Source: Emiliania huxleyi CCMP1516 (taxonomy: Eukaryota > Haptophyta > Isochrysidales > Noelaerhabdaceae). From it: a DNA stretch of 64,000 nt. This document shows, piece after piece, positions 41,485-52,491 of the stretch; position 1 is the first letter of the stretch, and every line of letters starts with the position of its first letter. The stretch lies in assembly GCF_000372725.1 (NCBI RefSeq), contig NW_005200738.1:115435-179434 (forward strand), read 5' to 3'. The translations under genes and the position numbers were made by a program. The notes beneath the pieces were generated by a model. That model did not search any database. It had not been told where the DNA came from and worked only from the letters and a program-made list of their open reading frames with translations.

Positions 41485-42610
41485 CCCGCGGAGCAGATAC
41501 ACATCTCTTTAATTTGGATTTTTTTAATTTGCTTGTGGAGACGTGGCTGGGTTCACAGCCTTGTTATTGAGAAGAAAATACGCCCGATGGCGCTGTGCGC
41601 TGGTCTGTGAGAGGGCGATAACTAACTAAATATATATAGTCGCGATTTGCCGGCGTGCGTATGAGCTCACTAGCGCTAGAGCTCACACACCAGACGAGAG
41701 GCCGCGTCAACGCATTCGACAACACAAAAAGGGCTCCAGGCCCCAAATGACGTGTGAGTGTTAGAGTTGTTTGGTATTGCTAAATCTCTCTCTCGCATTC
41801 GCCTTCCTGGTACCCAGCGCTGGCTTCTGACTGTCGTTGCTATCTCTCCCTTCTCGACTGTCTGTGCTTGCTTGTGCGTCTTGGGTCGGATTGTGTTTTT
41901 GTGCGTGTTTTTGTGTTTTTGAGAGAGATTGTGAGAGGGCAATAATGTGACAAATAAGAAGGAAAATTGTGGGCCACTTGACGGTCGCGGCCTTCCGCAC
42001 TCCTATCTCCGCCTGGCACTATTGTAGCCCTGGCCGGTGCGCGTGCAGAGTTGAAGTTCCGGAGTAAAAAATCGAACGCGTTCTCTCACGGTGACCAAAA
42101 AATGTCCACCTCAGAGGCACCTCCGGAGGCAGGCCGCCGCACGCCGGCGACACAGCTCCAGCTGTCGAACTGACCCGCAGCTCCTCTCAGAGCGGGAACT
42201 GCGACGAAAGTTGACTGAGGCGGTTGTCAGGAATCATCATACGGATCACATGGTGGCTCTTTCATGACGGGAGACCGCCCGACCACTCCTGGGTGGCACT
42301 GCCACCGGTGTCGCTCGACGTCCTGTCGTGCCGACAGCGACACAGACCATGTGAGACGCGTAGAGTATCGACCTCTACTGCTTGCCCAACCTTCGAGTGT
42401 ATCCTGACTGTGGTCCCACACCCACTGGTGTCCATCTCAGAGACTGCAGGAGGTCATGAGGGTCGATGGGAGTGCCGTATACCCACAATGCACCGTAATA
42501 TACAAACCCACAGCCCCCAGTATCTCCACATTTACATTTTTAGACCGTACACGGATGCTCGTCAGCACTAAGTCAGGCATTGGGGTTATCCTAAGTGCAA
42601 GTAAAGAACC
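41485..42610. other. Intergenic, about 1.1 kb, no gene seen
   Basis: AT-richer than neighbours. Holds a stretch (41724-41795: GGGCTCCAGGCCCCAAAT, GTGTGAGTGTTAGAGTTGTT, CTCTCTCTC) duplicated at 48756-48842. No conserved coding signal. Confidence 0.45.
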
Positions 42611-44190
42611 CTACGCCTTTCGCCACCCGTGCAACGCCTTGACCCCCTCGGCCCTCCAGCCGGGGTCAAAGTGCGGGGACACGCCGACCCGAAAGTCAAT
42701 GGAGACGCGCGTGAAGGGCGTCGGGTTGGCGGGCGCGTGGTGGCGGCAGAGGCAGCCGTGGAACGCCGCCGCATCGCCATAGTCGAGCAGGAGCGGGTGG
42801 AAGTCGCCGCGACCGGGGCTCGTCTCGACGTGCAGCGTGGTTCGCGTGCGCTCGAGCGAGGTGAGCGGGAGCCAAAAGTTGACCTCGCCGGCCTGGTGGC
42901 CGTAGTCCTTGTCTGCGTGGAGCGGGCCGTGCTCGTGCGACGGGCCGGGCTGCACGCGGAGCGTGGGGGGGAACTGGTAGTGGAACTCTGGCTCTCCCTC
43001 CTCCTCGGCCCCCTCGAGCCGGCTCCGCAGGTGCGGCAGGATCACGTCACGCACGAGCCGCTCGTAGGCGGCGAGGAAGGGCGCGTCCTTGCCAACCTCT
43101 CGATAGAGCGCCTGCTGCACCTTGAAGCGCCGGAAGACGTCCCCGTGCGGTGCAAAATCCTCCAGCTCGGGCGCGCCGGAACGCGACGCGGCCGGGAAGG
43201 AGCCGATCCCTCTGCGAGGCTTCGCGAGCAGCCGCACGGCCGCGCCGCGCAGGTCGTGCGCGCGCGTGTCGAAGCGAAGCGACGCCTCGGTTTTGAGGCA
43301 CGCGGGGAGGGCGGGGCAGTCGGGGAGGGCCGGCGCGGGGAGCGCGGAGGAGAGCGGCGCCGCGGTTGAGGCTGCTGCGGCCGCCTCCGGGGCGGCGGCG
43401 GCGTTCGCGCGGGAGAGCTCGCGTTGCACGAGGGCGAGGGCGACATCGGGCGGCTCCGGCCGCACGCGCACGATCCGCTGCGTGGAGAGCTCGTCGAAAA
43501 GCATCGCCGCCTCCGCCTCGCCCGGCTGCGGCCCATCGCAGCGCCCGCCGCGGCGCCGGTGGCGGCGAAGCACGGCCTCGCAGTGGCGAGCTCCTCGGAG
43601 GTGCTCTGCCATCCGCAAGGGCGACGAGAGCGTCTCGTGGCACAGGCAGCAGCGGCGCAGCCCCAACGGCGGAAGCGCGGCGGCGGCGGCAGCGCGGCGG
43701 AAGGAGCGCACCCACTCTTTGTCGGCAGGGGCGCCTCGGACCCCTCTCCCCTCTCTCTCTCGCCCGCTCTCCGCCCCCTCCCTCTGCTCCTCGCGCCTCT
43801 CCAGCTCGACCTCCCGGCCCAAATGCTCAATCAGAGGCGCGAGGGCGCGCCCCACGCACGCCAGCGGCGCATCGCTCACCGCCGCCTCGCCGGCCGCCTC
43901 CACCACTGCCGCCTCCGCCTCTGCCGCCTCCGCCACTCCCGCCTCCGCCTCCGCCGCCTCCACCTCCGCGATCATGAGTCCGCACGCCTCGAGTGTGCTC
44001 GCGCGGCCGACGCCCGAGCCGGGGCGGAGGGCCTCGATGAGCCCGGACGTGTGGGCCGCCAGCCGGCCCTCGCCCAGCCTCACGCACCGGAGTCGGCCGG
44101 CGGAGCTACGCCACAGCTCGTCGGCGAGGGCGCGCGCCTGCTCCCACGACCCGTCGGGCACCAGCACGGTCAGGACAGCTCGCTCGCCGC

Positions 44191-44221
<31 letters not shown>

Positions 44222-45574
44222 GCCGCTGCCGCCACAGCGGTCGCTGCCGCCGCTGAACTCGTTTTCGCCGAGCGCTGCGCGCTTCGCACCTCGGGCGGCG
44301 GCGACGGCGGCGGCGACCGCCTCGGCCACGCCCTCGCTCTCCGCGTCGGCTCCCGGGAAGAGCATGCGCGTGCTTCCCTCGCAACGGAGCAGCTCCTCGA
44401 GCCGCGCCTCGTGCGCCTCGGCGCCATAGGCGAGAAGCTCCGCCTCGTCGCCTCCGCCGGCCAGCACCGAAGCGAGCCGCGCCGACGACGTGGAGCGCAG
44501 CAGCTCGCACGGGTGGCTCACGATGGCCCACCGCAGCCGGAGACGTCGCCTCGACCGGCGAGGGGCCTCCTCGGAAGCGAGGCGGGCGCAGACGCAGCAG
44601 CCGGGCGGCATCCAGCAGTAGCGGCAAACGCCGTCGCGCGCGGCCACGCGGCAGCTGACGCTTAGCAGCGCGCGTGCGGACAGGAGGAGAGGGTCGAGCG
44701 GCGAGTCGGTGGCACTGGCAGCCGCGGATAGGCGCGCGAAGCCGCTTGCCGAGCGACTTGCCACGCACGCCAGGGCCTCCTCCGCGGCGTCGCCGTCGAA
44801 CTCGTCAAACACCGCGTCGATGCCCCGCCGCCACGCCCGCCGCTGCGCCTCCGCGCTTCGCCGCCACCGCTGCGCTTCTCGAGCGACGGCGGCCGCGTGC
44901 TCTGGCTTACGCGCGACGACACGCGCGACCGCAGCGAGGCCAGCGTGGAAGCGCCCCTCGTCGAGCGAGCTCTCCGTCTCTGCCGCCTCGAGCAGCTCCA
45001 GCCCGCCCACCTCAGCGGACAGCGTCGCCGCACCCACCAGCCGATCGACCGGTGGCCCCGCCGCGCGCGCACCGCGCAGGACAGCCTGCCTGGGCGCGTA
45101 GCACTCCACGAGTAGGAGGCCTCCGGGGCGGAGGGCGGCGGCGCAGCGCGCGAGGAGCCGCGCGCGGGGCTCGAGCGGCAGCGCGCAGAAGATGCAGAGG
45201 ATGACGTCGCATGACGAGGGGCCAGGCCGGTACGCGTCCAGGTCGGCGAGCCGTGTCTGGAGGCGCGAGGCTGGCACGCCTCGCTGCGACGCGAGCAGAG
45301 CCGCCTTGCGCAGCCCGACGGCGGAGGAGTCGACGGCAGTCACGGTCGCGCCCAGGCCAGCGAGGTGCACGCCGTTGCGTCCCTGGCCCGCACCCAGGTC
45401 CAAGACGTGCAGGCCTCTCAGGGGCTCGCTCGGCGGCTCGCTCGGCGGCTCGCCGCCATCCGTTGGCAGCAAGTAGCGCGTCACAGCTTCGACGACGAAA
45501 ACGCTGGGCTCCTTGCCATAAGCCCAGCCACGCTTGTAGCGTGCGTCCCAGTCCACCGGCTTGGCAAAGTCCAT
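42611..45574 (-). CDS. Methyltransferase - DTW - zinc finger - 2OG oxygenase fusion
   Basis: One uninterrupted frame of 987 residues from the Met at 45574. Residues 1-215: class I SAM methyltransferase of TehB-like type (WDARYKRGWAYGKEPSVFV; VLDLGAGQGRNGVHLAGLGA; CDVILCIFC; LRPGGLLLVECY). Residues 315-540: DTW/TapT domain, which transfers the 3-amino-3-carboxypropyl group of SAM to tRNA uridine (zinc site CRYCWMPPGCCVC; VSHPCELLRSTSSARLA; MLFPGAD; VPDGSWEQARALADELWRSS; RASTLEACGLMI). Residues 642-668: C2H2 finger CCLCHETLSSPLRMAEHLRG. Residues 780-970: 2OG-Fe(II) oxygenase of StrG-like type (HADKDYGHQAGEVNFWLPLT with H886/D888; distal His at 944 or 945; TRVSIDFRV with R956 for 2-oxoglutarate). 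The DTW Thr is Ser, a conservative change. Linkers are Ala/Glu or Gly/Asp rich. Assignments rest on motifs; the joint function is inferred. Confidence 0.85.
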
Positions 45575-45749
45575 CGGCCGACTACGAGGAGGCACATCAA
45601 CTCTCACGGCACGACAAGACCGCGAACTGGGCGTCCCCCGCGTACGACATATCTAGCTGGGACCCCCACACAAAAGAATTTCCCGCTACGGCAGGGCGGC
45701 TCGCGCAGCGCGCGCGATCGCGCAAGCGGCGCGCGCGAGCGAACGAGCG

Positions 45750-45899
<150 letters not shown>

Positions 45900-45954
45900 C
45901 ACGCACGCACCTCCCCAGAAATACCGAGGAGCCGTGCAGTGCCTAGATAAGTCT

Positions 45955-46046
45955 GTGTGCTGTGTGGTGCACGCCCTCCGAGCAGGGCGGGGTCTGCCCG
46001 TCGGGTTGCTGCCCTAATCCCACCAGGGGTTGTCTGCTCTATTTAT
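45955..46046. repeat. About 90-bp repeat, copy 1 (related to 46885-46976)
   Basis: TGTGCTGTGTGGTGCACGCC, CTCCGAGC(A/G)GGGCGGGGTCT and TGTCTGCTCTATTT are shared with 46885-46976, with scattered differences. Both copies end in an ATTTATTT-type tail or close to one. Confidence 0.75.
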
Positions 46047-46270
46047 TTATTCTCCGCGCTCGATCTGGGAGCCACTCGGCGCCAGGTCGAACGGCGGTCG
46101 GCTCGGCCACTGCGGGGCGATGCATGATAGAGCATGCTGGGCGCCGCATCATCTACTACCGCTCCACGCCAAGGCGCGGGGCGGCGGTGCTCGCCGGCGC
46201 TCGCGCGTCGCGGCGCTTCGGTGCTCGGGCGCGCTCACCATGTGGTCGTTCAGGGCGGCTTGCACAGCGC

Positions 46271-46271
<1 letters not shown>

Positions 46272-46313
<42 letters not shown>

Positions 46314-46352
46314 CTCATGCACACATGCACACACACACATGCACAGACACAC
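46272..46352. repeat. (AC)n microsatellite, interrupted
   Basis: AC repeats of about 80 bp with ATGC interruptions (CACATGCTCATGCACACATG). Confidence 0.95.
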
Positions 46353-46785
46353 AGCCCCTTCCCCTTCCCCCTCACGACCGCAAGGGCGAGGACACGCGCA
46401 CAGGCCGCACCTCTATAGCGAAGCCCACAGAGTGGGAGACTCCTATCACCGCCCCTGCCTTGGCCGCCTCTGTCAGTGTGCCCGTGGTAGTGAGAGACTG
46501 CCAGCGAGAAGCCGGAGGAAGGTCACTAGTCGAGAGAGATCGCCAGTGGAATAGGGAGTCCACCGTGCTGCGAACCTGTCGCTGTCCCTTTTGTCAGTAG
46601 CAGGAGAACTAGGAGAGCGCAACCAGTAGGAGGCCCGCGCCTGCCCCCGTGCCGCCGGGTGCAACTTTGTCCTATACGAGAGGGGAGGGAATCCCTGGGA
46701 CCCTGTCGTGTGGGTGAACCCTGCCCAGCCCCCCTCGTGTCGCGATGCGCTCCCCGCTCCCGTTCCCCTGTGTCCCTGATCGTCC

Positions 46786-46976
46786 TTACAAGATCCTGCT
46801 CGTGCAGGTGGGGACCCTGTCCTTCTCCCACCCCTTGTAGCTTGTTTGGTGTGTCCGTTTTATTTATTTATTACTCCAACTCTTTCTGCTGTGTGGTGCA
46901 CGCCCTCCGAGCGGGGCGGGGTCTCCCGTTGGGTTGTCGCCCATCTCCAGAGGAGATGTCTGCTCTATTTGTGTAT
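46786..46976. repeat. Interspersed-repeat unit plus second about 90-bp copy
   Basis: 46786-46860 is a plus-strand unit of the array type at 24001 (CCTGCTCGTGCAGGTGGGGA, CCCTGTCCTTCTCCC, GTGTCCGTTTTATTTATTT). 46885-46976 is the second copy of the 45955 repeat. A further degenerate end (CCATCCCACCTTGGGGCGTG then TTTCCTTTCTTTTTTCTCAG) follows at 47066-47108. Confidence 0.65.
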
Positions 46977-47239
46977 GCACTCCAAATATGCTCCAAGAGG
47001 ACTCCAAGTGCTACCTCAGCACAGTCCTCCCATCCCACCTTGGGCCTCAGCACAGTCCTCCCATCCGCCATCCCACCTTGGGGCGTGTTTTTCCTTTCTT
47101 TTTTCTCAGCACGACAGTCTATACGCGCCGGGATGCACGTCCCTTACCGCCGCCAAAAGCGACGGACGATTCCGGCGAGCTTCACACCATATCGAGAGGC
47201 GCGCTCCCGCAAACGACAAACCCGCAGGACCTCATTTGA

Positions 47240-48202
47240 CTACTGTGACACCAGCGCCCGCTGGCTCAGGAAGCGCTCCGAGTGCGGCCACGGCTGGTTG
47301 TCAAAGACGAGGGAGGAGGGCTCCTTCCCAAGCTCTGCGGCACAGCGCACTATCCGCCTCCGCGTCGGCGGGTCTTCCGACGCGCTCCGCAGCGCCGCCA
47401 CCGCATTCCGTGCGGTTTCTTCGTCGTCGCTGTCGGCGAGCAAGACGAGCGGCCGGATGCACTCGTCCGGTAGCTGCCGACCCTCGCCGATTGCTAGCGC
47501 CATCAGGGTGCCCGCCGCCCGCTGCTTCACTGCAGCACCGCCCTTTGCTGCCATGGCGCCGAGAGATGGGAGGATCCCGGCACCAACAACGGCCTCCTTG
47601 CCAGCGCGCGTATTGCTCAGGTTACAGAGAGCCTGCAGGGCGGTCTCGACGACCTCCTCCTCCTCCGAGACATCCACAAGCTTGCCCAAGTGTGTCACTA
47701 GCCCCGCCCTCAGTGCTTGCTCCGCCGCAGCGGGCTGGCTCAGGAGATTGGCCAAGGCGGCCAGGCAGGGGCGTTTCAGGTCCGCGCTGGCCCGAGAGAG
47801 CGCGTCTGTGAGCGAGCCCACCAGAGTGGCGCTCTCCAAGAGGATGGCGCACCCATCCCGGGAGAGGGAGAGCGAGAGGAGGGCCGACGCCGCAGACACC
47901 GACGAAGAGGGGAGAAGGGCCTCGAGCGCCGCGACTGCGAAGGCGTCCTTTACAGCTGCCCGTCCTTGGCACACGAGGCTCAGCGAAGCGATGCAGTCGG
48001 CGGCTCCCGCTGTGTGGTCGGGTTTCTCGAGCAGTGCCACGAGAGACGGCACGAGGGTGTCGTTGTGGATTGCCTCCATCTTGGACTCTTGGTTGGAGAG
48101 AAGCGCCTTGAGGTCGGCAAGGGAGGAGGCGAGGAGGTCACCGTCGCTGGAATGTAGAGACTCTGCCAGCTTGGCGATAGCACGCCGTCCAAAGGCAACC
48201 AT
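47240..48202 (-). CDS. RSPH14: Armadillo-repeat protein, RSPH14-like (flagellar radial spoke)
   Basis: Single frame of 320 residues made of armadillo repeats (e.g. LVPSLVALLEKPDHTAGAAD, CIASLSLVCQGR; LVTHLGKLVDVSEEEEVVET, ALQALCNLSNTRAGKEAVVG). The start MVAFGRRAIAKLAESLHSSD closely matches the N-terminus of RSPH14/RTDR1 (VAFGRRA.PKL..EL.S.D), a radial-spoke-associated protein of motile cilia. This points to a flagellated life stage. The C-terminus ending ..FLSQRALVSQ is outside the repeats. ARM proteins are numerous, so the specific name is less sure than the fold. Start is the first Met; the frame closes just upstream. Confidence 0.75.
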   Translation of the reverse strand: MVAFGRRAIAKLAESLHSSDGDLLASSLADLKALLSNQESKMEAIHNDTLVPSLVALLEKPDHTAGAADCIASLSLVCQGRAAVKDAFAVAALEALLPSSSVSAASALLSLSLSRDGCAILLESATLVGSLTDALSRASADLKRPCLAALANLLSQPAAAEQALRAGLVTHLGKLVDVSEEEEVVETALQALCNLSNTRAGKEAVVGAGILPSLGAMAAKGGAAVKQRAAGTLMALAIGEGRQLPDECIRPLVLLADSDDEETARNAVAALRSASEDPPTRRRIVRCAAELGKEPSSLVFDNQPWPHSERFLSQRALVSQ

Positions 48203-48289
48203 GTGGGTGAGTCGTTACGCGTGGCGCCGGTGTTTTTTCCCGACGTCGGGGGTTCGTTTCGAAACAGTTCGAGGAGGAGGAGAGGAGGA

Positions 48290-48545
48290 AAGCAACAAAC
48301 TGGGGGGGGAGGGGAGGACGGCACGCCGCCACCACACAGGGGTGTAAGGATAGAAGAGTGTGCGTCTGTATATCTTCCTTCCTATCTCTTCGCAGTCTCT
48401 CGCCAAACAGTTCTACAATCAATTCTCGCAGCGACCTTCATGCCACCTCGCGGTCTTCCCACTCTCGTCGTCCTCTCTCCGGCCCCGTCATCCTCCGCCT
48501 CATCGCTCTCCTCGGCCTCGTTCTGCGACCACGCGTCGCGTGAAC
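48290..48545 (-). mobile_element. Interspersed repeat, shorter copy
   Basis: Begins GGGGAGGACGGCACGCCGCC, then ACCACACAGGGG, and continues TCTTCGCAGTCTCTCGCC and CGACCTTCATGCCACCTCGC, matching 28700-28950 with small gaps. It ends at CTCGTTCTGCGACC. Confidence 0.75.
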
Positions 48546-49269
48546 AGAATTTTGAGTAGAGCTCTATTCGAGTACGACGGTGGTAAGGAGAATTCCGAGA
48601 ATTTAGCGGGCTGTGCGGGCCGACTGATATCACGGCTTCAAACAAACTTTTATGTCCCACCATGCAGAGCGCATCTCTCTCTCTGTTGTGCGAGGCGTGA
48701 ACCGCGCCATTCGCTCTCACCTGGCAACCCTGTCTGCACGTCTCGCGCGCGCGTGAACAGGGCTCCAGGCCCCAAATTACGTGTGAGTGTTAGAGTTGTT
48801 GTACCTCTCTCTCTCGAGTTGTTTGGGAAGGCTAAAAATCTCTCTCTCTCGGCTTCACTGTGGCTTGTTCCATATGCACGACTGGCCAAGCAGTGACTGT
48901 GTCGTCGGCAAGCGATACCCATTCGCAATAGCGCAGCCTATGCCAGCGCCGACTCGGGAAGCGCGACCGGAGGCGTGCAAGCCGTTGCCCGCGATGCATC
49001 CCACAGTGCGTCCGACTCTGATAGGGTATTTCGCATCTGCCCGCGCCGCAGGATGATGAAAGGAGGAGCACGTGGTGGAGAGGGTCGTAAAAGGGTGGGT
49101 GGAGGCAGAGAGGGCGCAGGCGGTGGCGGGCTTGGCGTCATCGTCGTTAGGCTGGGCGACGCCGATCCCGTCGACGCGTGTGCTGGCCGAGACGGTGCAG
49201 GCGCACCCGACGCTCGGTCTGAGGGCAGTCGCGGTGAGCAGCAGCGAGGTTCTCACTGAGCCGGGGAAG
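48546..49269. other. Spacer upstream of homeobox gene
   Basis: Contains the duplicate (48756-48842) of the 41724 stretch. From about 49072 the frame of the homeobox exon is open without a Met (e.g. VERVVKGWVEAERAQAVAGL) and may be part of an upstream exon. Nothing else assigned. Confidence 0.4.
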
Positions 49270-50616
49270 ATGGCGGAGATGCAGGGCCTCGTGCGGGGTG
49301 TGGTGCGCGAGGCGATTGAGCAGGGGCAGAAGGCAGGGAGGGGTAGGGCGGGCCCTGCAGAGAGGGCCGAGCGAGAGACGGCCTTCGCCCCGGCTGGCGC
49401 GGCCGCTACCGGCTCCGCAGCCGCCGCCACCGCCGCCGCCGCCGCTGCCGCCGCTGCTGCCGCCGCTGCCGCTGCCGCTGCCGCTGCTGCTGGCGCTGCA
49501 GGCTCGTCGTCGGTGCATACCGGCCTCGCACACGTCCACGGAGGAGGAGTTCGCTGCGGGAGTGCCTTTCACCGGTTGACTGCGGCCCAGCCCTCCTTCC
49601 CGCGGGTGCCGCTGATGCCGCCGGTGCCGCAGCCACCCCGGGATGGGGCAGTCTTCACGGCCCGGGCGGCGGCTTCGGCCACGACTGCGAGCGGCAGCGG
49701 TGCGGCGCAGCAGCTCGGAGGCGGGGCACCGGTCGCCGCCCCGCCGATCGCTCCGCCGCCCGTGGCGATGGCGCGGCTGAGTGCGGCGCCCGTGCAGGAG
49801 GTCGAGTCGGCGTCGGCGTCGGCGTCGTCGACGCTGAGCCTTCCGCATGACGGTGTGGCCGGCTGCACGCGCAGCGCTTCGACAGGACGGTACAGCTTCT
49901 CCCTCGCCGCGCGGGAGCTGCTCGAGAAGGTCGCGGCTTGCAGTAGCTAGTAAAACCTTGGTGCGTGCCGGAGGGCGAGTGTTCGCCGTGAGTGCTTCCG
50001 GCTGCCGCGAGCAGGTCTTCGCGGCGGACCGCAAGCCAGGCAGCCACTTGAAGGCCAGGCTCGCCGCTCACCTCGGGGCCACGCCGCACCAGGCGCGCTA
50101 CCCCTTTGAGAATTCAAATCCGTCTCTCTTGCGCCCCCCGACACTCCCGGTCCGCAGGGGTCCATCTGGTTCCAGAACAGGAGAGCGAGGGCAAAGTCGG
50201 TGGACAGCACCGAGGCGGCGCAGCTCTACCTCCAGGCAAAGCAGACCGGGGCGACGCAGGCACCTCCTCTTGCGCAGGCGCCTCCTCTTTCGCCACTGAC
50301 GAGCCACGGGGAGGCGGAAGCGAGTGCGCCCGGGGCGGAGGAGGCCGCGGGGCCAGGCGTGTGGGCGGCGGCGGCGGCGGCGAGGGCGCTCGCGGCGGCA
50401 TCGGAGGCGGCGGCCAAAGCTATCATAGAGGCGGCGGCGAAGGCGAGGGCGGCAGTGCAGGATGCGGAAGAGGAGGAGGCGGACAAGTCGGACGAGGTGA
50501 TGGATGTCGAGGGCGGCTTTGCCAGCGGCGGCGGCGGCGGCGGCGGCGGCGGGGGGGGCGATTTTGCCATTGAGGAGTATTCGACGCGCGAGGCGCTCGG
50601 TGAGCGCACACTGTAG
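49270..50616 (+). CDS. Homeodomain transcription factor, domain split over three exons
   Basis: Exons 49270-49929, 50015-50092 and 50158-50616 give a closed frame of 398 residues (earlier exons possible). Splicing assembles a homeodomain with canonical numbering: RYSFSLAARELLEK | VFAADRKPGSHLKARLAAHL GATPHQ | GSIWFQNRRARAKS. R5, F8, L16, F20, L34, A35, L38, Q44, W48, F49, N51 and R53 all fall where expected, so the exon joints are almost certainly right. There is no three-residue TALE insertion between helices 1 and 2. Before the domain are poly-Ala and Pro/Ala/Ser-rich stretches. After it is an Ala/Glu-rich region, an acidic segment (EEEEADKSDEVMDVEGG) and a poly-Gly tract. Donors are GT (intron 1) and GC (intron 2). 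Nuclear DNA-binding regulator; targets unknown. Confidence 0.9.
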
Positions 50617-50682
50617 CACAGAACTCAGCTCACGATTTTTGAACTCGTTTCGGACTTTTTTCTCGCTGGGCCGCGCCTGGGG

Positions 50683-50842
50683 TTCCAACTTTTTCCGGGG
50701 TATGGTAGCATCGCGGCCCAAAGGGTGGGGGGTATGGTCCTGACCGCCGGGAGGCTGGGTCTGTCAGCAGGCGGGGGGTATGGTCTCGAGGTGGGTTGCG
50801 CGGCGGGCACCATCCCATACCCCGCAAAAACTCCGAACCCAG
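50683..50842. mobile_element. MITE-like TIR repeat, third copy
   Basis: Left end GGTTCCAACTTTTTCCGGGG TATGGTA; right end on the other strand GGTTCGGAGTTTTTGCGGGG TATGG. The interior matches 19830-19965 (GGCCCAAAGGGTGGGGGGTA; GAGGCTGGGTCTGTCAGCAG). About 160 bp. Confidence 0.75.
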
Positions 50843-50901
50843 CTGTGTGCTGTGTGCGCCTCGTTTCATTCGAGTTGGCACTGCGCGATGGCCAGAGCGT
50901 G

Positions 50902-52290
50902 ATGGCCGACGAATCCTGTGCCTGCTTCTCGCTCTGCCACCCAGAGGAAGTCCGCTCGTTCTTCATCCGGCTTCCGATCGTTACGAGCGCGGCCTCGCCC
51001 TGGTACGAGTACCTGCGCGCCGTCTATCACACTCCCTCGGTGCCACTCCCCTTTGACCTGCGAACGCTCGGCGCCTTTTACCTGCCGCTGCACGCCGAGC
51101 AATTCGGCCAGGTGAGTATCCCATGGGGAGGCACCCGCTGCAACCGGACAACAGGACGCTCCACTGCGCGCCGATGCGCAGCGAGTGTTTGCCGGGCCTG
51201 GCTCAATCTGAGCGAGGCGCGCGAGGCCCAGGCGCGAGAGTGGGAGCGCGATCCCATCTCACACCCGCTCGGGGCGCGGGTGATGAGCTGGAAGCCCGCC
51301 AGCGTCAAGCGCGACCCGAATGTGCTCTGGCACGCGGGCGGCCTGCCGCTCAAGGCGTGGAGCTTTGCGCCCGTGCCAGCGACGCCATTCTCGCACGAGG
51401 CGCAGCTGACCGAGGTGACGCTCATGGGCGACATCAACTCGGCCTCTGCGGCGCAACGCACTCGCATGGAGCCGTACATTCTTCTCCGCTTCGCCGCCGC
51501 TGCCGAGCAGCGCGCGCCACCGAGCGAGGCGCCGTTCGAGGTCCTGCGCAACGCCTACCCCGGTGCACCTGATGGCGTGCTCTACGGCTGCTGGCTCACA
51601 GCTCTCCTTGAGCCCTTCCCTCGCGGGACGGGCATCGCGCTCCACGCCGGGCGCACCCTCAGCTTCGTTTCCAAGGCGGCCGCAAAGCACTGGGCAAGGC
51701 GCGGCAACGGCACCCACTGCTCGTGGCACTGGGAGGCGGTGCCGCCGGACCTGCTCCGCCGGGCGAGGGTCGCTCCTCCCGCCCCGGGGGCGGACCCGAG
51801 GTGGACAGTGCTCCAGCGCGTCGTCGACTTTGGCGACAACAGCCTCGCCGCCTGCGCGCGAGAGACCGGTTACGACAGCGTTCTGATGCAGTCGGGCGCA
51901 TCCTCGCGGCCGGAGCTGCTCCTCGCCACGCCAGAGTGCACGTGGCCGGGCCAGATGAGGCCCCTCGCCGTGTGCACACCCCCCGAAACCGCTCTTCGGA
52001 CCGGCTGGTGGGCAGAGCGCCGGTGCGTTTGCGCGCGGACGGCGCCCGAGATCGGATGCCATGGGACTGGAGTTGGTCCTCTTGCTGGAGGTCTCGCTGC
52101 AGCGGCCCCGGGTTTGCAGGTGGCAGGGGTTCGGAATCGCTCTCTCGAGGTGCTCAACTGTGGCGGCTTCCCGCTGTGCCCTCCGACTCTTCACTCAGTG
52201 ACACACGTAGTCCGCAGAAACAGAGCGGAAGCCGCCACTCGCGCCACAGTGGGCTGCACCCGCAGAAACAGAGCGGGCTGCAGCGGGGCC
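50902..52290 (+). CDS. Unidentified protein, Cys- and Trp-containing
   Basis: Not recognised. From the Met at 50902 the frame is open to a stop at 52362, but the last part runs into a TIR element at 52291, so the real 3' end probably lies before it or in another frame. The protein-like part includes CACFSLCHPEEVRSFFIRLP, LGAFYLPLHAEQFGQ, WERDPISHPLGARVMSWKPA, VTLMGDINSASAAQRTRMEP, NAYPGAPDGVLYGCWLTALL and RWTVLQRVVDFGDNSLAACA. Non-repetitive composition, conserved-looking Trp/Cys/Pro spacing and GC-rich third positions speak for a real gene. A GTGAGT at 51112 may be a donor, but no matching acceptor keeps the frame. Function unknown. Confidence 0.5.
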
Positions 52291-52458
52291 GAGCGATTTT
52301 TGATCTCTCGGTCAGTGGGCGCCCGCCCGCCGCCTCTGAGGGCGTTGGGCCCCCTAGTCTGAAAACAAAAACAAACTCGAAAACAGCCAAATCAGCCTGC
52401 GAGAGAGGCACTGCGGCGCCGCTCGTGGACCTCACATGTGTACATGAGTACATGTACA

Positions 52459-52491
<33 letters not shown>

